Position numbers and translations under genes: made by a program. From an uncultured Chitinophagaceae bacterium (GTDB lineage Bacteria > Bacteroidota > Bacteroidia > Chitinophagales > Chitinophagaceae), in assembly GCA_937858715.1 (NCBI GenBank), contig CALLZY010000198.1:1-60860 (forward strand): a stretch of DNA of 60,860 nucleotides, in the 5' to 3' direction. The number at the start of each line of letters is the position of its first letter. Within the stretch, counting starts at the first letter, position 1. Below, in pieces: positions 45,825-54,935 of this stretch. The notes under the pieces are model-generated. The model saw only the letters and a program-made list of their open reading frames with translations, did not search any database and had not been told where the DNA came from.

Positions 45825-47581
45825 TTAGCGGGTATTACATCTATAAACAGCAGTTCATTATCGTTTTTTCCTGTGGCAACTTTCTCGGTATTGTCCTTCA
45901 ACCGCCACCGGATTGTATAGTCATACTCATATTGTCCGGCCGGAAGTGTGATGTCAAAATATTTTTGCGACAGGTCATCATCAGGTTTGACAGTAAAATC
46001 AAGGGTTTTAATTTCACCAAGAAAAGGATAAGAAATCCGTACAGATACAGCCCTGACATTCGCCGATCTGAGAATATCTTTGTCAGCCTCTACCTTTATC
46101 ATTTTTCTTGAATAGGGCACAAAGAGGTTTATCATAGAATTATTCTGCTGTTTCCAATCTGTTTGAAAAGTTTTACCTCCAAGAAAATTGTACTGTGCCC
46201 GGTATTCGTAATTCAGCCATTCTTCACGGTCCATATCGCCAACAGAACCATAATTCATCATTAAGTTCCTGTTCTCTGCTACCGTTGATTTCAGAATCGT
46301 CACTTCCCGCATAGTCTGGCTGCCATTTTGGTGTTTCTTCTTCAAAGTAACCGTTATACTGTTAATCATTTTATCGAACTCAGGCACCAGTTGACCATCT
46401 ACCGATACATACACCTGCCTCATCTCAAACTCGGGATTGTATAAAGACACTGTCCTGAAATACTTTTCATCACTTCCAAATTTTTTATAGAAGTCTCCAA
46501 TATTAAAAGTTATATAATGGTGCCTGTCAGTAGCTGTACGACTGTTAAAATTGAGCACACTGAATCCCGATAGCTTTACATCTTTTCTTTTGTATCCGAA
46601 ATGCGCCCCAAAACCAAATGTCCTGCCACTTGATGCAGCACCATTTCCGCTATTACCAATTAATCCACCAAGCAAAGAACTTAATCCGCTTTGTTCTGCC
46701 GGGGGCAGTTGTTCAGGTTCTGCCCTGCGGAACATCATATCAGTAACTTTTGAATACGCTTCATCCACTATCTGCTGCATTTTATCATCCTGTCCTGTGG
46801 TTTCCAGTTTTATAGCGCTGGTCCTCCGTAACTCTTCATAAATCTTTTCAAGTTCGGCACTTACAAAATATACATTTGCCCCGCCTGAAATTTTTTCGTT
46901 CTTCTGCACTTCTGCCCAGTCAACCGTCATCTTTGCATTATATGCATCCATTATTCCAGAAAAAGTCATATCGAAAACTATTGACACATCCGGTGTTGCT
47001 GTTTTAAAACTTTCAAATAACAGCGTTGACCTTTCCGGATCCAGTTCGAACGACAGTGCTATCCTGCTGCCCTGCAAAACAGGTGCGGCACCTATAGCCA
47101 TCAGCTTTTTCTCTGAATTACCTGTTTCGGGGTTAATAACTGAAGATACCAGTGCATAGCGTCCTTCTTTAAATACTACAGGTCCCTTCAGTTTTACTTC
47201 ATCGTTATTCAGCAATTCCTTCAATCTTTCCTGCGCCTTCTTTATTTTGCTTTCATCTGTATCATACAACACAAGAAAATGCAACACACCGCCGCCCCCG
47301 GCTTTTACAATTGAACTGCCATCACCATTAGCTGATGTGGCCGGTGTAACATATCTTATAAAAGAAAATTGTGGCTGCTTTTTATCATCAACTGCCAGCA
47401 TCGAACGATCGGGCAAATACAAATACTGCAATGTATCAGTGATTAACGGGAAGCACCATAAACCCTCCACCCTTACACCCCTGTCAATAGCTATCTGCTG
47501 TGCTTCCAGTTTTTGGTGAGAAAAACTCAGAAGCAGGAAAAAAAACAGCAAGAAGAATATTTTCTTTCTCCGGATTCTCAT
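45821..47581 (-). CDS. Cluster family protein C, exported
   Basis: 586 residues with a basic, hydrophobic signal peptide (FSHQKLEAQ). Same layout as proteins A and D: YLYLPDRSMLAVDDKKQPQF (near 53), GGGGVLHFLVLYDTDESKIKK, GAAPVLQGSRIALSFELD (164-181), YFRTVSLYNPEFEMRQVYVS, VDGQLVPEFDKMINSITVTL (394-413) and DREEWLNYEYRAQYNFLGG (451-469). The final 100 residues are beta-rich (LPAGQYEYDYTIRWRLKDNT). It is the most compact member and best represents the common core. No catalytic motif is evident. 4 bp after protein D, overlapping the papain-like gene. Confidence 0.74.
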   Translation of the reverse strand: MRIRRKKIFFLLFFFLLLSFSHQKLEAQQIAIDRGVRVEGLWCFPLITDTLQYLYLPDRSMLAVDDKKQPQFSFIRYVTPATSANGDGSSIVKAGGGGVLHFLVLYDTDESKIKKAQERLKELLNNDEVKLKGPVVFKEGRYALVSSVINPETGNSEKKLMAIGAAPVLQGSRIALSFELDPERSTLLFESFKTATPDVSIVFDMTFSGIMDAYNAKMTVDWAEVQKNEKISGGANVYFVSAELEKIYEELRRTSAIKLETTGQDDKMQQIVDEAYSKVTDMMFRRAEPEQLPPAEQSGLSSLLGGLIGNSGNGAASSGRTFGFGAHFGYKRKDVKLSGFSVLNFNSRTATDRHHYITFNIGDFYKKFGSDEKYFRTVSLYNPEFEMRQVYVSVDGQLVPEFDKMINSITVTLKKKHQNGSQTMREVTILKSTVAENRNLMMNYGSVGDMDREEWLNYEYRAQYNFLGGKTFQTDWKQQNNSMINLFVPYSRKMIKVEADKDILRSANVRAVSVRISYPFLGEIKTLDFTVKPDDDLSQKYFDITLPAGQYEYDYTIRWRLKDNTEKVATGKNDNELLFIDVIPAK

Positions 47582-47585
47582 TCAA

Positions 47586-49481
47586 CTATTTTTTAAACTT
47601 TTCCTGGGCTGGCGGAGCCAGAAAAAGGTATGATGAACCAAGTACGCCCATGTCTGATTTTGCCTCCCCTTTATACCGGCTGTACCATGTTGCCTGATGC
47701 ACTACCGGCTGGTTGGTATCGTGGTATAATGTAATCTTACTTGTCGAGGATGCATCACCTGCCCTGAGTATTACACTCTTTACCACTTTTTTTTGTCCGG
47801 CAAGCACGGATGCAAAATTTATATTTACTGACGAGATGCTATCTGTACGGAACTGCTCCCTGTCTCCGTCCAGTTCTATAAACTCCTTAACAAGCGGAGG
47901 CGTTAATGAAACTGCAGGGTCTGATGATTTTATCCATTCCTTGGCATCAGCCGGATAACGGACTGCTTCCTGTTTCCCTTTAAAACTCCACAGAACCTGG
48001 TATTCATAATTAAGCCATTCCGCTGTGGTTAGACCAAGGCGGGGATACATGATATCCTTAAAACTCACCCCTTTCTTCAGGTCTTCACCATTAATAATTA
48101 CCTGGCCGGTTACATCATCCTGTCCGTTTGAATATCTCTTCCGGAAGTTTACAGTTACAAAATTTATTATTTCGTCAAATGCATCAGTAAATTTCCCGTC
48201 AACCTGAAAACTGACAGAACGTTTCTGAAAATCCGGATCATCCATATTTACAATACGGAAATATCTCTCGTCTTCGCCCAACATGGAATAAAGGCCGCCG
48301 AGGTTTCCTGCGGTATGAAATGGCACTTTTATCGTTGTAGCCTTGCTTAAATTAAGATAAAACTTGTTAGTCCTTATATTTTGTATATCCTTTAGCACAT
48401 ACTGGTTATCGGTAATGTACTCTGGATTTGTATTCTTCTTTTTCTTTGGAGAGAACCATCCTAAAATCGGCAGGGAACCCATGATGTCACACATAGCATC
48501 ACCCACATCGCTAATCACCTGCCCGGCTTCTGTTTTATCACCCTGTCTTCCACGGGGATCGAAACCAAGGTTAGGATCTACTGTTTCAGGTTCTTTAGAC
48601 CAGCCGGTTTTCGTATCAAACATTATTTCGGTAAGCTTATTCGTTACAAGGTTCAGAATACCATCCATGTCACTTGTTTTAATACCCAGCCCGGCCGACC
48701 TGTCAAACACATCCACTTTTATCCCGCCTTTCTTAGATAAATCATCTACCACCTTACGGATTTGTGTTTTATTATATCCCTCCTGGCTGGCAATCATTTG
48801 ACTGAAGTGGCTGTATATCACATTCATCTCTGCGGTTACAACCGCATTATATGCTTTTACTGCCGCTTCATAATATCCATGTACAGATACTGATACATCT
48901 GAATTGGGTCCGGTAAAAGAATTCCATAGAATGGTGGCGCCATTTTGGTTGAGCAGTGATGCCACAGCAGCTTTTGAACCTGGTGTAAGCGGGGCAAAAC
49001 CGGATGTAACAACAGAACGGGCCATTGCGTCTTTGCCGTCCTTATTACTTAATACAGCGGAGACGATATCAAAACTTGGCGTAACGTTTTCGGGATCGTC
49101 TTTCTTGGGCTGCATCAATGGAACAGGGCCGGCGATCCTTGCACCCGGCACCTTCTTCTGTAATTCTTTTGTAAGCCGCATCAGCAGCGAATCCGGTATA
49201 TCAAATGTTACCAGTGCATGAAACAGACCACCGGAATTCTCTGCCCTGTCGCCTACATATTTCAGGCACAGGAATTCAAAGGAACCATCCTCCTTGGTTG
49301 ATAACCTGGGAAACTGAGGCAGGTAATAATAATCTTTTTCATTAGCCCTGTCCTGCAATAATGTAACACCAGAAATATACATAGCACCTTCATCATATTT
49401 TACCTGGGCACTCATGCAAACAGAACCTGCAATAAACAACAGGCATAAAGTCATTTTTCTTGAAATGTGTTTCATCAGCAT
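47586..49481 (-). CDS. Cluster family protein D, exported
   Basis: 631 residues with a signal peptide (GSVCMSAQ). Core motifs: KDYYYLPQFPRLSTKEDGSF (near 50), GGLFHALVTFDIPDSLLMRL, VTSGFAPLTPGSKAAVASLL (159-178), GATILWNSF, DERYFRIVNMDDPDFQKRSV, FQVDGKFTDAFDEIINFVTV (425-444) and EWLNYEYQVLWSFKG (488-502). A KKKKN stretch near 347 follows a hydrophobic segment (SLPILGWF). Unknown function. MLMK start may equally be the third codon. 26 bp downstream of protein E. Confidence 0.73.
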   Translation of the reverse strand: MLMKHISRKMTLCLLFIAGSVCMSAQVKYDEGAMYISGVTLLQDRANEKDYYYLPQFPRLSTKEDGSFEFLCLKYVGDRAENSGGLFHALVTFDIPDSLLMRLTKELQKKVPGARIAGPVPLMQPKKDDPENVTPSFDIVSAVLSNKDGKDAMARSVVTSGFAPLTPGSKAAVASLLNQNGATILWNSFTGPNSDVSVSVHGYYEAAVKAYNAVVTAEMNVIYSHFSQMIASQEGYNKTQIRKVVDDLSKKGGIKVDVFDRSAGLGIKTSDMDGILNLVTNKLTEIMFDTKTGWSKEPETVDPNLGFDPRGRQGDKTEAGQVISDVGDAMCDIMGSLPILGWFSPKKKKNTNPEYITDNQYVLKDIQNIRTNKFYLNLSKATTIKVPFHTAGNLGGLYSMLGEDERYFRIVNMDDPDFQKRSVSFQVDGKFTDAFDEIINFVTVNFRKRYSNGQDDVTGQVIINGEDLKKGVSFKDIMYPRLGLTTAEWLNYEYQVLWSFKGKQEAVRYPADAKEWIKSSDPAVSLTPPLVKEFIELDGDREQFRTDSISSVNINFASVLAGQKKVVKSVILRAGDASSTSKITLYHDTNQPVVHQATWYSRYKGEAKSDMGVLGSSYLFLAPPAQEKFKK

Positions 49482-49507
49482 TTATTTTATTTTACACTTT
49501 TTCTTAC

Positions 49508-50701
49508 TTACTCTCCTTCTTCAGGTTTTCCTTTTCTTACTGTCTTTTCCGGAGGAGAGGTAATATCAATCAGTTCAGTCCAGCTTTCTCTTTTTATCCA
49601 TTCAGAACTTGTTGCTTCACCATCATTATTTATTTCTGTTGTGCGGTAATAAAAAGGCCTGTCGAACCGCACTGCATATTTAAATCTGATATTTCTTGCA
49701 AATAGTTCCGGCTTTGCTTGTAAAAAAGTAAACGACGATTCAATATCCGCCCCGGAAACACTGCGAGCCTTTACCTCAATTTTCTTTGCAAATAAATCAT
49801 CTCTAAGTCCATTATTGAAATCGTAGCAATACACCGTAAATACAGGAAATTTTGCAGGAAGATTCTCATTAATGTCTATTTTTTCAACTACGGAAGGCCA
49901 TTTTGCCACATCTGCCTTCAGCGGGATTGCGTCAGCCTTTATCAGGATTATATTTGAGTCTCCTTTATTTTCATCGCTGAGCATCCTGCGAATTTCGTTT
50001 TTCAGTTCCCCGCCGGCATTGGTATTTATACTGCTGTTCGCCGAATCAGAAAACAATGAATAAAAAGCATAACCAAAACTGAGTATCACTTTGTCCTCAT
50101 TTAATGCTGCAGCCACTGCTTGTGCGTCCATATCATTCAACCTGAATGTTACGACCCTTTCATTCCAGTAGCTGTTATTTATTTCGGCATTTTCATCTGT
50201 GGCTTCTGCGTAACCGCTGTTTTTTATTACAGAAAGGCTGTCTATGCCGGAAGAACTTCCTGTACCGGAGAAAACGAGTATTGAAGAAAATTTTCGCACC
50301 GGTAATATTCGCAGTTGCGAGCCAGGCATTTCCTTTTTTACCGCTTGCTGGAGGGAGTACAATTTTTTCTGATATGCAGTATCTATACCAATTCTGAATT
50401 GAAAGATGTTATTAGTCCGAACCAGGCCATTATCCCCGGCAGCTACCGTTCCGGTATAGCGCATTTGCAAGAGAGATAATGATGGTTTACCATCACCGCC
50501 GTTCATCAACTGATAATCAGGTGGCTGGTAATACCAAAGATTTGGTATCCGGCTATCCTTATACAATTTCTGACCGACAACAGTTACTGACGAAGCCAGC
50601 TGCGGCTGCGCCGAAACTTCTCTTATCAAAAGGGAAGCAAGTACAATTAAGAGAATTATATGATAAGCCACTTTCAGCATTGAGTCTAACAGTTTATTCA
50701 A
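49508..50701 (-). CDS. Cluster protein E, short divergent member, exported
   Basis: 397 residues with a signal peptide (LLIREVSAQ). It keeps the outline but not the exact words: NLWYYQPPDYQLMNGGDG (N-terminal strand), YQKKLYSLQQAVKKEMPGSQ, VTFRLNDMDAQAVAAALNED and VFTVYCYDFNNGLRDDLFAKKIEVKARSVSG, then YAVRFDRPFYYRTTE. The middle third of the family proteins is missing. Its start overlaps the stop of protein F by 8 bp; a second Met (50680) with an equally good signal peptide would avoid the overlap. Membership of the family is an inference. Confidence 0.62.
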   Translation of the reverse strand: MNKLLDSMLKVAYHIILLIVLASLLIREVSAQPQLASSVTVVGQKLYKDSRIPNLWYYQPPDYQLMNGGDGKPSLSLLQMRYTGTVAAGDNGLVRTNNIFQFRIGIDTAYQKKLYSLQQAVKKEMPGSQLRILPVRKFSSILVFSGTGSSSGIDSLSVIKNSGYAEATDENAEINNSYWNERVVTFRLNDMDAQAVAAALNEDKVILSFGYAFYSLFSDSANSSINTNAGGELKNEIRRMLSDENKGDSNIILIKADAIPLKADVAKWPSVVEKIDINENLPAKFPVFTVYCYDFNNGLRDDLFAKKIEVKARSVSGADIESSFTFLQAKPELFARNIRFKYAVRFDRPFYYRTTEINNDGEATSSEWIKRESWTELIDITSPPEKTVRKGKPEEGE

Positions 50702-53081
50702 TACCAGGTATTATGCCTTTGAACAGTTCTTTCAGTTTTGTTTTCCCAAGTAAAACATCCTTTTCTGTGGCAGGTATCCAGTCCCGGACAGGATAGAAGT
50801 CTCCATCGGCAGATGCCACAGTAATTTTGTACTCAAATTCAATTGCTCCATTTGCGGGAATAAACAGCGGGCCTGCAGAATTACTCCCTGTTCCCTCTTT
50901 AGTTATTTTAATCGCTTCAAATTCCTTAAGTTCTGTTCCCTTAGGATCGCCCTGTTTACTACGGACTGTAATTAGAAAATAACTGGCACGAAGTGTATCG
51001 AAAACAGCAGGTGGAATTGTAAACTTAACCTGTTGGTTTTTTGTTCCTGCCACTCCACCCGTTACAGCATCAAGTACCTTCAGGTCACAACTGTTACATT
51101 CTTCAACAGAATATTCAACCCACATTACCACCGATGGGTCTGTATCTATCCAAACGGGTATGCGGCTGTTTTCAAATTCTGCCTGCGCCTGTGAAGGCAC
51201 AATAGCATCATTCAGCGACCAGGAATAAATAATAGGTTTGGTGCCATTAATTTCCTTTTTAAGCACATGTATATACTTTAGCCGCAAAGGGTATGGTGTG
51301 AGGTTCCTCCATTTTTGACTGCGCCAGTTGGCCGGGTTAAGGTTCATTTTCCCCAATGTCCTTATATCGGCAAGGTTAATAGTCGCCGGAATTTGCTGAT
51401 CGAGAATAGACTCATCGGCAGGTTTAAGGATTACCGAAGCACTGATGCCCTCACGGGAAGTAAGTGATGACTGGATAAAATCCTTGGTTGTTACATCTGT
51501 TTGCCATGCCACTTTTATATCGCTGTTAAGATCAGTATAGCTTTCTACTTTTATTTTCCCTTCAGGAATGTTGAACTGTGAACCAAGTGTGCTTTGAAAT
51601 GTAAACTGTGGGTTTTCACGAAGAGGCAGGTACCGTATATCAACAAAATCGGGCCTTACTGACTTGAGCAGTTCTTTTACAAAATTTCTTTCCCTTGAAC
51701 TGATTCCGGTTGTAAGCGAAGCCGACATTCTTACAGGTGCATCAGAGTCTGTTTCCTCTCCACCGTTTGTTTGAGTGCCATATAAAATCCTGAAATCGTA
51801 TCCCTTCTCAGGTTCGGTCCTGGTTTCCCACTTAAGGTGAAAATCTGCAGGAAGTATGTAATAAATACCAGAGGTTATATTCTTGTCTGCAAAAACACTG
51901 ATATTAATATTAGAAATATCCTGCGGCCTTCTAAAATCAACATCGGCACTCAAGCCGTCAAGCAGGTACAACTGCAGGTTTTTGTCAGGCCCCCTTGGAG
52001 TTTTATCAGCCGTACCTCCTGAAGGGGGGGGCATCTTCGCTATATCTTTCATTGTATAAATCTGGGTAGCGGCAAATACAATTTTTATGTCTTTCTTGAA
52101 AGTATATGAGTAGTTTCTGGCGGGACGCCCATCTTTATACACATCAGCACCGTTTAATACAAGTTCTGCACCGTTAAGCGAAAGATTAAATGTTGTATTT
52201 CTGAAGCTGGTTGTATATAAAGCTTTATAGTTATTGCCACCCGATGAGGCAAGAGATGCTTTTCCCCAGTCACAGTCCTGCGGGTGACAACGTCCAAATG
52301 CCTGTATCGAATTGTCGTTAACAATTATCAGCTTGGTGATGCCTTGGGTATTTTGATCGATATTAACCCATGTGCCAGAGATACTTTCCTGTGCTGCCGC
52401 TGCATAATTAAAGTTGCGGAAACTGTTACCGCCACCCGGTACAATACCAGGTTTTATGTTCCTTATTACATCTGGTCTGATATATGTTTTTGAAGGGTCA
52501 AAATAAATCGTTTTAGCAGGTGTAATATCCTTTTTTTCATTTGTAAGATTAGCCGCCTTACCTACAGGAACAAGAGGAACATTTATTACTATGTTTTTTA
52601 CATCAAGATTCGTTTTCCATTTTTTGTTCAATTGAAAAACAGAGACATTACCCGTTCCTCCTTGTTTTTTTGAAACATCAATGCGTAAAAAGACTGACGC
52701 ATACTCACTATTATCAGGCAACCCGGATTTTAAATCAATTGAAAATTCAGCAGGAGATGCAGACTGCGTAAACTGGGCTTTAGACATTTCAGCCTGCACT
52801 TTCCTGTCTGCAGCCAAACAGGAAACAGTGAAATAACCTCCGGAGTACTCTTTATAATAAATCTTTCCCTTCAGATTTTTTTCAGCATCATAAGAGATAA
52901 CAACACTGTCAACATTACCGGGAATTTTTCCACCAAGAAGAATACCTATTCCTGACTCAATCATTGAACTTATATCATCTGATTTAATCAGTTTTTTATT
53001 TTGTAACCCGCTTATGTTTTGTGAGTTTAATGCCTGAATAAAAAACAGGGAAATGGCTAAGAAGGCGATTCTTAATAACAT
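50694..53081 (-). CDS. Cluster protein F, exported, with lipocalin-like domain; first gene of the operon
   Basis: 795 residues with a signal peptide (FFIQALNSQ). Residues about 235-330 form a small beta-barrel-like domain (SGTWVNIDQNTQGITKLIIV, GRCHPQDCDWGKAS, NYKALYTTSF), a pattern I recall from other secreted bacterial proteins. A Pro/Gly linker (MPPPSGGTADK) follows, coded partly by eight C in a row. Residues about 365-570 resemble the family N-half (GIYYILPADFHLKWET; ERNFVKELLKSVRPDFVDI; SQFNIPEGKIKVESYTD), then a beta-rich C-terminus with C-N-S-C. Function unknown. A weak -7 box lies about 50 nt upstream. Confidence 0.65.
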   Translation of the reverse strand: MLLRIAFLAISLFFIQALNSQNISGLQNKKLIKSDDISSMIESGIGILLGGKIPGNVDSVVISYDAEKNLKGKIYYKEYSGGYFTVSCLAADRKVQAEMSKAQFTQSASPAEFSIDLKSGLPDNSEYASVFLRIDVSKKQGGTGNVSVFQLNKKWKTNLDVKNIVINVPLVPVGKAANLTNEKKDITPAKTIYFDPSKTYIRPDVIRNIKPGIVPGGGNSFRNFNYAAAAQESISGTWVNIDQNTQGITKLIIVNDNSIQAFGRCHPQDCDWGKASLASSGGNNYKALYTTSFRNTTFNLSLNGAELVLNGADVYKDGRPARNYSYTFKKDIKIVFAATQIYTMKDIAKMPPPSGGTADKTPRGPDKNLQLYLLDGLSADVDFRRPQDISNINISVFADKNITSGIYYILPADFHLKWETRTEPEKGYDFRILYGTQTNGGEETDSDAPVRMSASLTTGISSRERNFVKELLKSVRPDFVDIRYLPLRENPQFTFQSTLGSQFNIPEGKIKVESYTDLNSDIKVAWQTDVTTKDFIQSSLTSREGISASVILKPADESILDQQIPATINLADIRTLGKMNLNPANWRSQKWRNLTPYPLRLKYIHVLKKEINGTKPIIYSWSLNDAIVPSQAQAEFENSRIPVWIDTDPSVVMWVEYSVEECNSCDLKVLDAVTGGVAGTKNQQVKFTIPPAVFDTLRASYFLITVRSKQGDPKGTELKEFEAIKITKEGTGSNSAGPLFIPANGAIEFEYKITVASADGDFYPVRDWIPATEKDVLLGKTKLKELFKGIIPGIE
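52024..52031 (-). repeat. Eight-base homopolymer tract in protein F
   Basis: Plus strand has eight G (C on the coding strand), encoding P351-P353 of the linker. Slippage by one base would shift the frame and remove the C-terminal 440 residues. Confidence 0.7.
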
Positions 53082-53610
53082 AATATATTTTGCTTAATGA
53101 TTAAACTAATACTACTTATCAGAACCTGCCACAAATATTGCACACTTACTGCTGCTCAACCAGTTGTTAATTTATCCTGCAACTTTAAAATGTGTCCCGA
53201 TGTGCTTCTACATAAAGATAATAATATTCATATATACAGACATCAGCGACATCCAAAAAACATTCGTGTAAACTGAGCACTTTACTATGTCGGCCCGTTT
53301 TGCCAAAAAGTTGTATGTGCCATTTATTTTTTTGACTTATTTATCCGGCCTGCCTGACACTTAATGTATTGTATTTAGTTTTTTATACCCTTTTCGAGAT
53401 GCCCTGCAAACCCAAGGCAACACCTCTTATTCAAAGATTCTTATCTAACACTCATAGGTTTTTGCTGTGCAAAAGTTTTCAAACAAAGCATGCAAAGAAA
53501 AAACAGGCTAATTTGCCAGACAAAAAAATGCTTACGACGTTTGTGAGGCTGGTTCATGCTGGTTTCTGTAATAAAGGCATCACATTATACAAAAAAAAAA
53601 TCACTTATTA
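53082..53610. other. 529-bp intergenic region upstream of the cluster
   Basis: AT-rich, between the divergent cluster and the DCC gene. An 80-codon plus-strand frame (53369-53611) has no family likeness, weak composition and no ribosome site, so I regard it as chance. An A10 tract lies at 53591-53600. No RNA gene or repeat was recognised. Confidence 0.5.
53132..53139 (-). promoter_or_regulatory. Possible -7 box of the 38-53 kb cluster
   Basis: On the minus strand AATATTTG differs from TAnnTTTG at one position, 50 nt before the protein F start, with a GTTG about 17 bp upstream that may serve as -33 box. Confidence 0.25.
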
Positions 53611-54003
53611 ATGCAAGCGGTATTACTATTTGACGGTGTCTGTAATTTTTGCAACAGTATGGTGAATTTTGCCATCCGAAACGACAAGAAGGCCAAACTT
53701 AAATTCTGTCCGCTCCAATCTGAATATGGGCAAATGCTGAAAATAAAACATGGACTATCTCCTGATGCCGACACTATCGTTTTTATTGAAAATGATACGG
53801 CATATACTTATGCTAAAGCAGCCATCCGTGTATGTAAATACCTTGACTGGCCTGCAAAAATGCTTTATGGGTTTATCATAGTACCATCATTCATCAGCCA
53901 GCCTTTATATAAATGGTTTGCCCGGCACAGATACAAATGGTTTGGCAAAAAAGACACTTGCATGATTCCTTCGCCTGAAGTAAAAAACAGATTCCTTTTG
54001 TAA
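53611..54003 (+). CDS. DCC-family thiol-disulfide oxidoreductase (DUF393)
   Basis: 130 residues. LLFDGVCNFCNSMVNF carries the name-giving D8-G-V-C11-N-F-C14 motif of a thioredoxin-like CxxC; KFCPLQSEYG and WFARHRYKWFGKKDTC complete the family pattern. Predicted thiol redox protein of the cytosol or membrane surface; partner unknown. No purine-rich ribosome site. Its stop abuts the stop of the convergent PhzF gene with no spacer. Confidence 0.9.
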   Translation: MQAVLLFDGVCNFCNSMVNFAIRNDKKAKLKFCPLQSEYGQMLKIKHGLSPDADTIVFIENDTAYTYAKAAIRVCKYLDWPAKMLYGFIIVPSFISQPLYKWFARHRYKWFGKKDTCMIPSPEVKNRFLL

Positions 54004-54804
54004 TCAGATTTTTATTATCCCCTTCATATAAAAACAACATTCGCCGCCAATTAGCACCCGTTCTTCGCTAAGTTGCCCGCAAACAAGTTCGCCACCTCTT
54101 TTCGAAAGCTGTTTTGCAAACATCTTGGTTTTACCAAGTTTCTCACTCCAGAATGGAATAAGCTGCGAATGGGCAGAACCTGTAACAGGATCTTCGTCAA
54201 CTCCTGCCCCCGGCCCGAAAAATCTTGACACAAAATCCGTTCCTTCTTTACCTGGAGCGGTAATAATTATTTCACCAAAGTATTTCTTAATAAGCGTAAA
54301 GTCAGGTTCACAACTTGCCACTGCCTCCTCATTGTGTAATTCCACGAGCCAGTCACGATGCTTATATACACCCACCACTTCTTTTCCTCCTATGCAGGCT
54401 GATAGCTCAGCAGGATATTCATCAACCCTCTCTGGCTTCCATGACGGGAAATCCATCAGTAATTTTCCTTTATTATTTTTAATAACCAGCAACCCGCTTT
54501 TTGAGGTGAAAACAACTTTCTTTTTTTTCTTTCCCAGAATAAAGAAGATTGTGTAAGCAGATGCTAATGTGGCATGTCCGCACAGGTTTATCTCTGTTGT
54601 TGGCGTAAACCAGCGGATGCTGTAATCGGCCTTGCTTCCCTTTTCTTCAGGTACAAAGAAAACTGTTTCACTAAGGTTGTTTTCCATAGCTATCTGCTGC
54701 ATCAGTTCATCAGGTAGCCATTTCTTAAGTGGAATGACTGCAGCAGGGTTTCCTGTAAAGAGTTTGCTGGCGAAAGCATCAACCTGGTAAATATTTAGTT
54801 TCAT
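54004..54804 (-). CDS. PhzF-family isomerase-like protein
   Basis: 266 residues with the two-lobed diaminopimelate-epimerase-like fold. FTGNPAAVIPL at the start, E46 in NNLSETVFFV (the catalytic Glu position), TEINLCGHATLASA and GVDEDPVTGSAHSQL are the conserved motifs. Members isomerise small carboxylic acids; few are linked to phenazines, and no other phenazine gene is here. A Lys-rich turn (GKKKKKVVF) is unusual but in frame. Separate unit from the E1 gene, from which a terminator divides it. Confidence 0.93.
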   Translation of the reverse strand: MKLNIYQVDAFASKLFTGNPAAVIPLKKWLPDELMQQIAMENNLSETVFFVPEEKGSKADYSIRWFTPTTEINLCGHATLASAYTIFFILGKKKKKVVFTSKSGLLVIKNNKGKLLMDFPSWKPERVDEYPAELSACIGGKEVVGVYKHRDWLVELHNEEAVASCEPDFTLIKKYFGEIIITAPGKEGTDFVSRFFGPGAGVDEDPVTGSAHSQLIPFWSEKLGKTKMFAKQLSKRGGELVCGQLSEERVLIGGECCFYMKGIIKI

Positions 54805-54853
54805 GTGCCATTTTTTTAAGTCAATTCAAAATTTCGGTTTCTGATATGCAAAT

Positions 54854-54889
54854 TAAAAAATCCCGACCAGTATTTCTGCCGGACGGGAT
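54854..54889 (-). terminator. Intrinsic terminator of the E1 dehydrogenase gene
   Basis: On the minus strand ATCCCGTCCGGCAG pairs with CTGGTCGGGAT (two mismatches) around a short AT-rich loop, followed by a T-run. It lies between the E1 stop at 54936 and the PhzF start. Confidence 0.7.
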
Positions 54890-54935
54890 GAAGACTTCAG
54901 TTAATTACTGCTAAAACAAGCCTGTCATTTGTTTG

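Noticed and set aside
37900-53081. Type IX secretion cargo or gliding cluster
   Set aside because: None of the proteins ends with a type A or B C-terminal sorting domain, and no Por/Gld/Spr gene is nearby.
53369-53611. 80-codon frame before the DCC gene
   Set aside because: Composition rich in Lys, Phe and Cys without pattern, no ribosome site, no family likeness.
54004-54804. Phenazine biosynthesis
   Set aside because: Only a PhzF-like gene is present; most family members have no link to phenazines.
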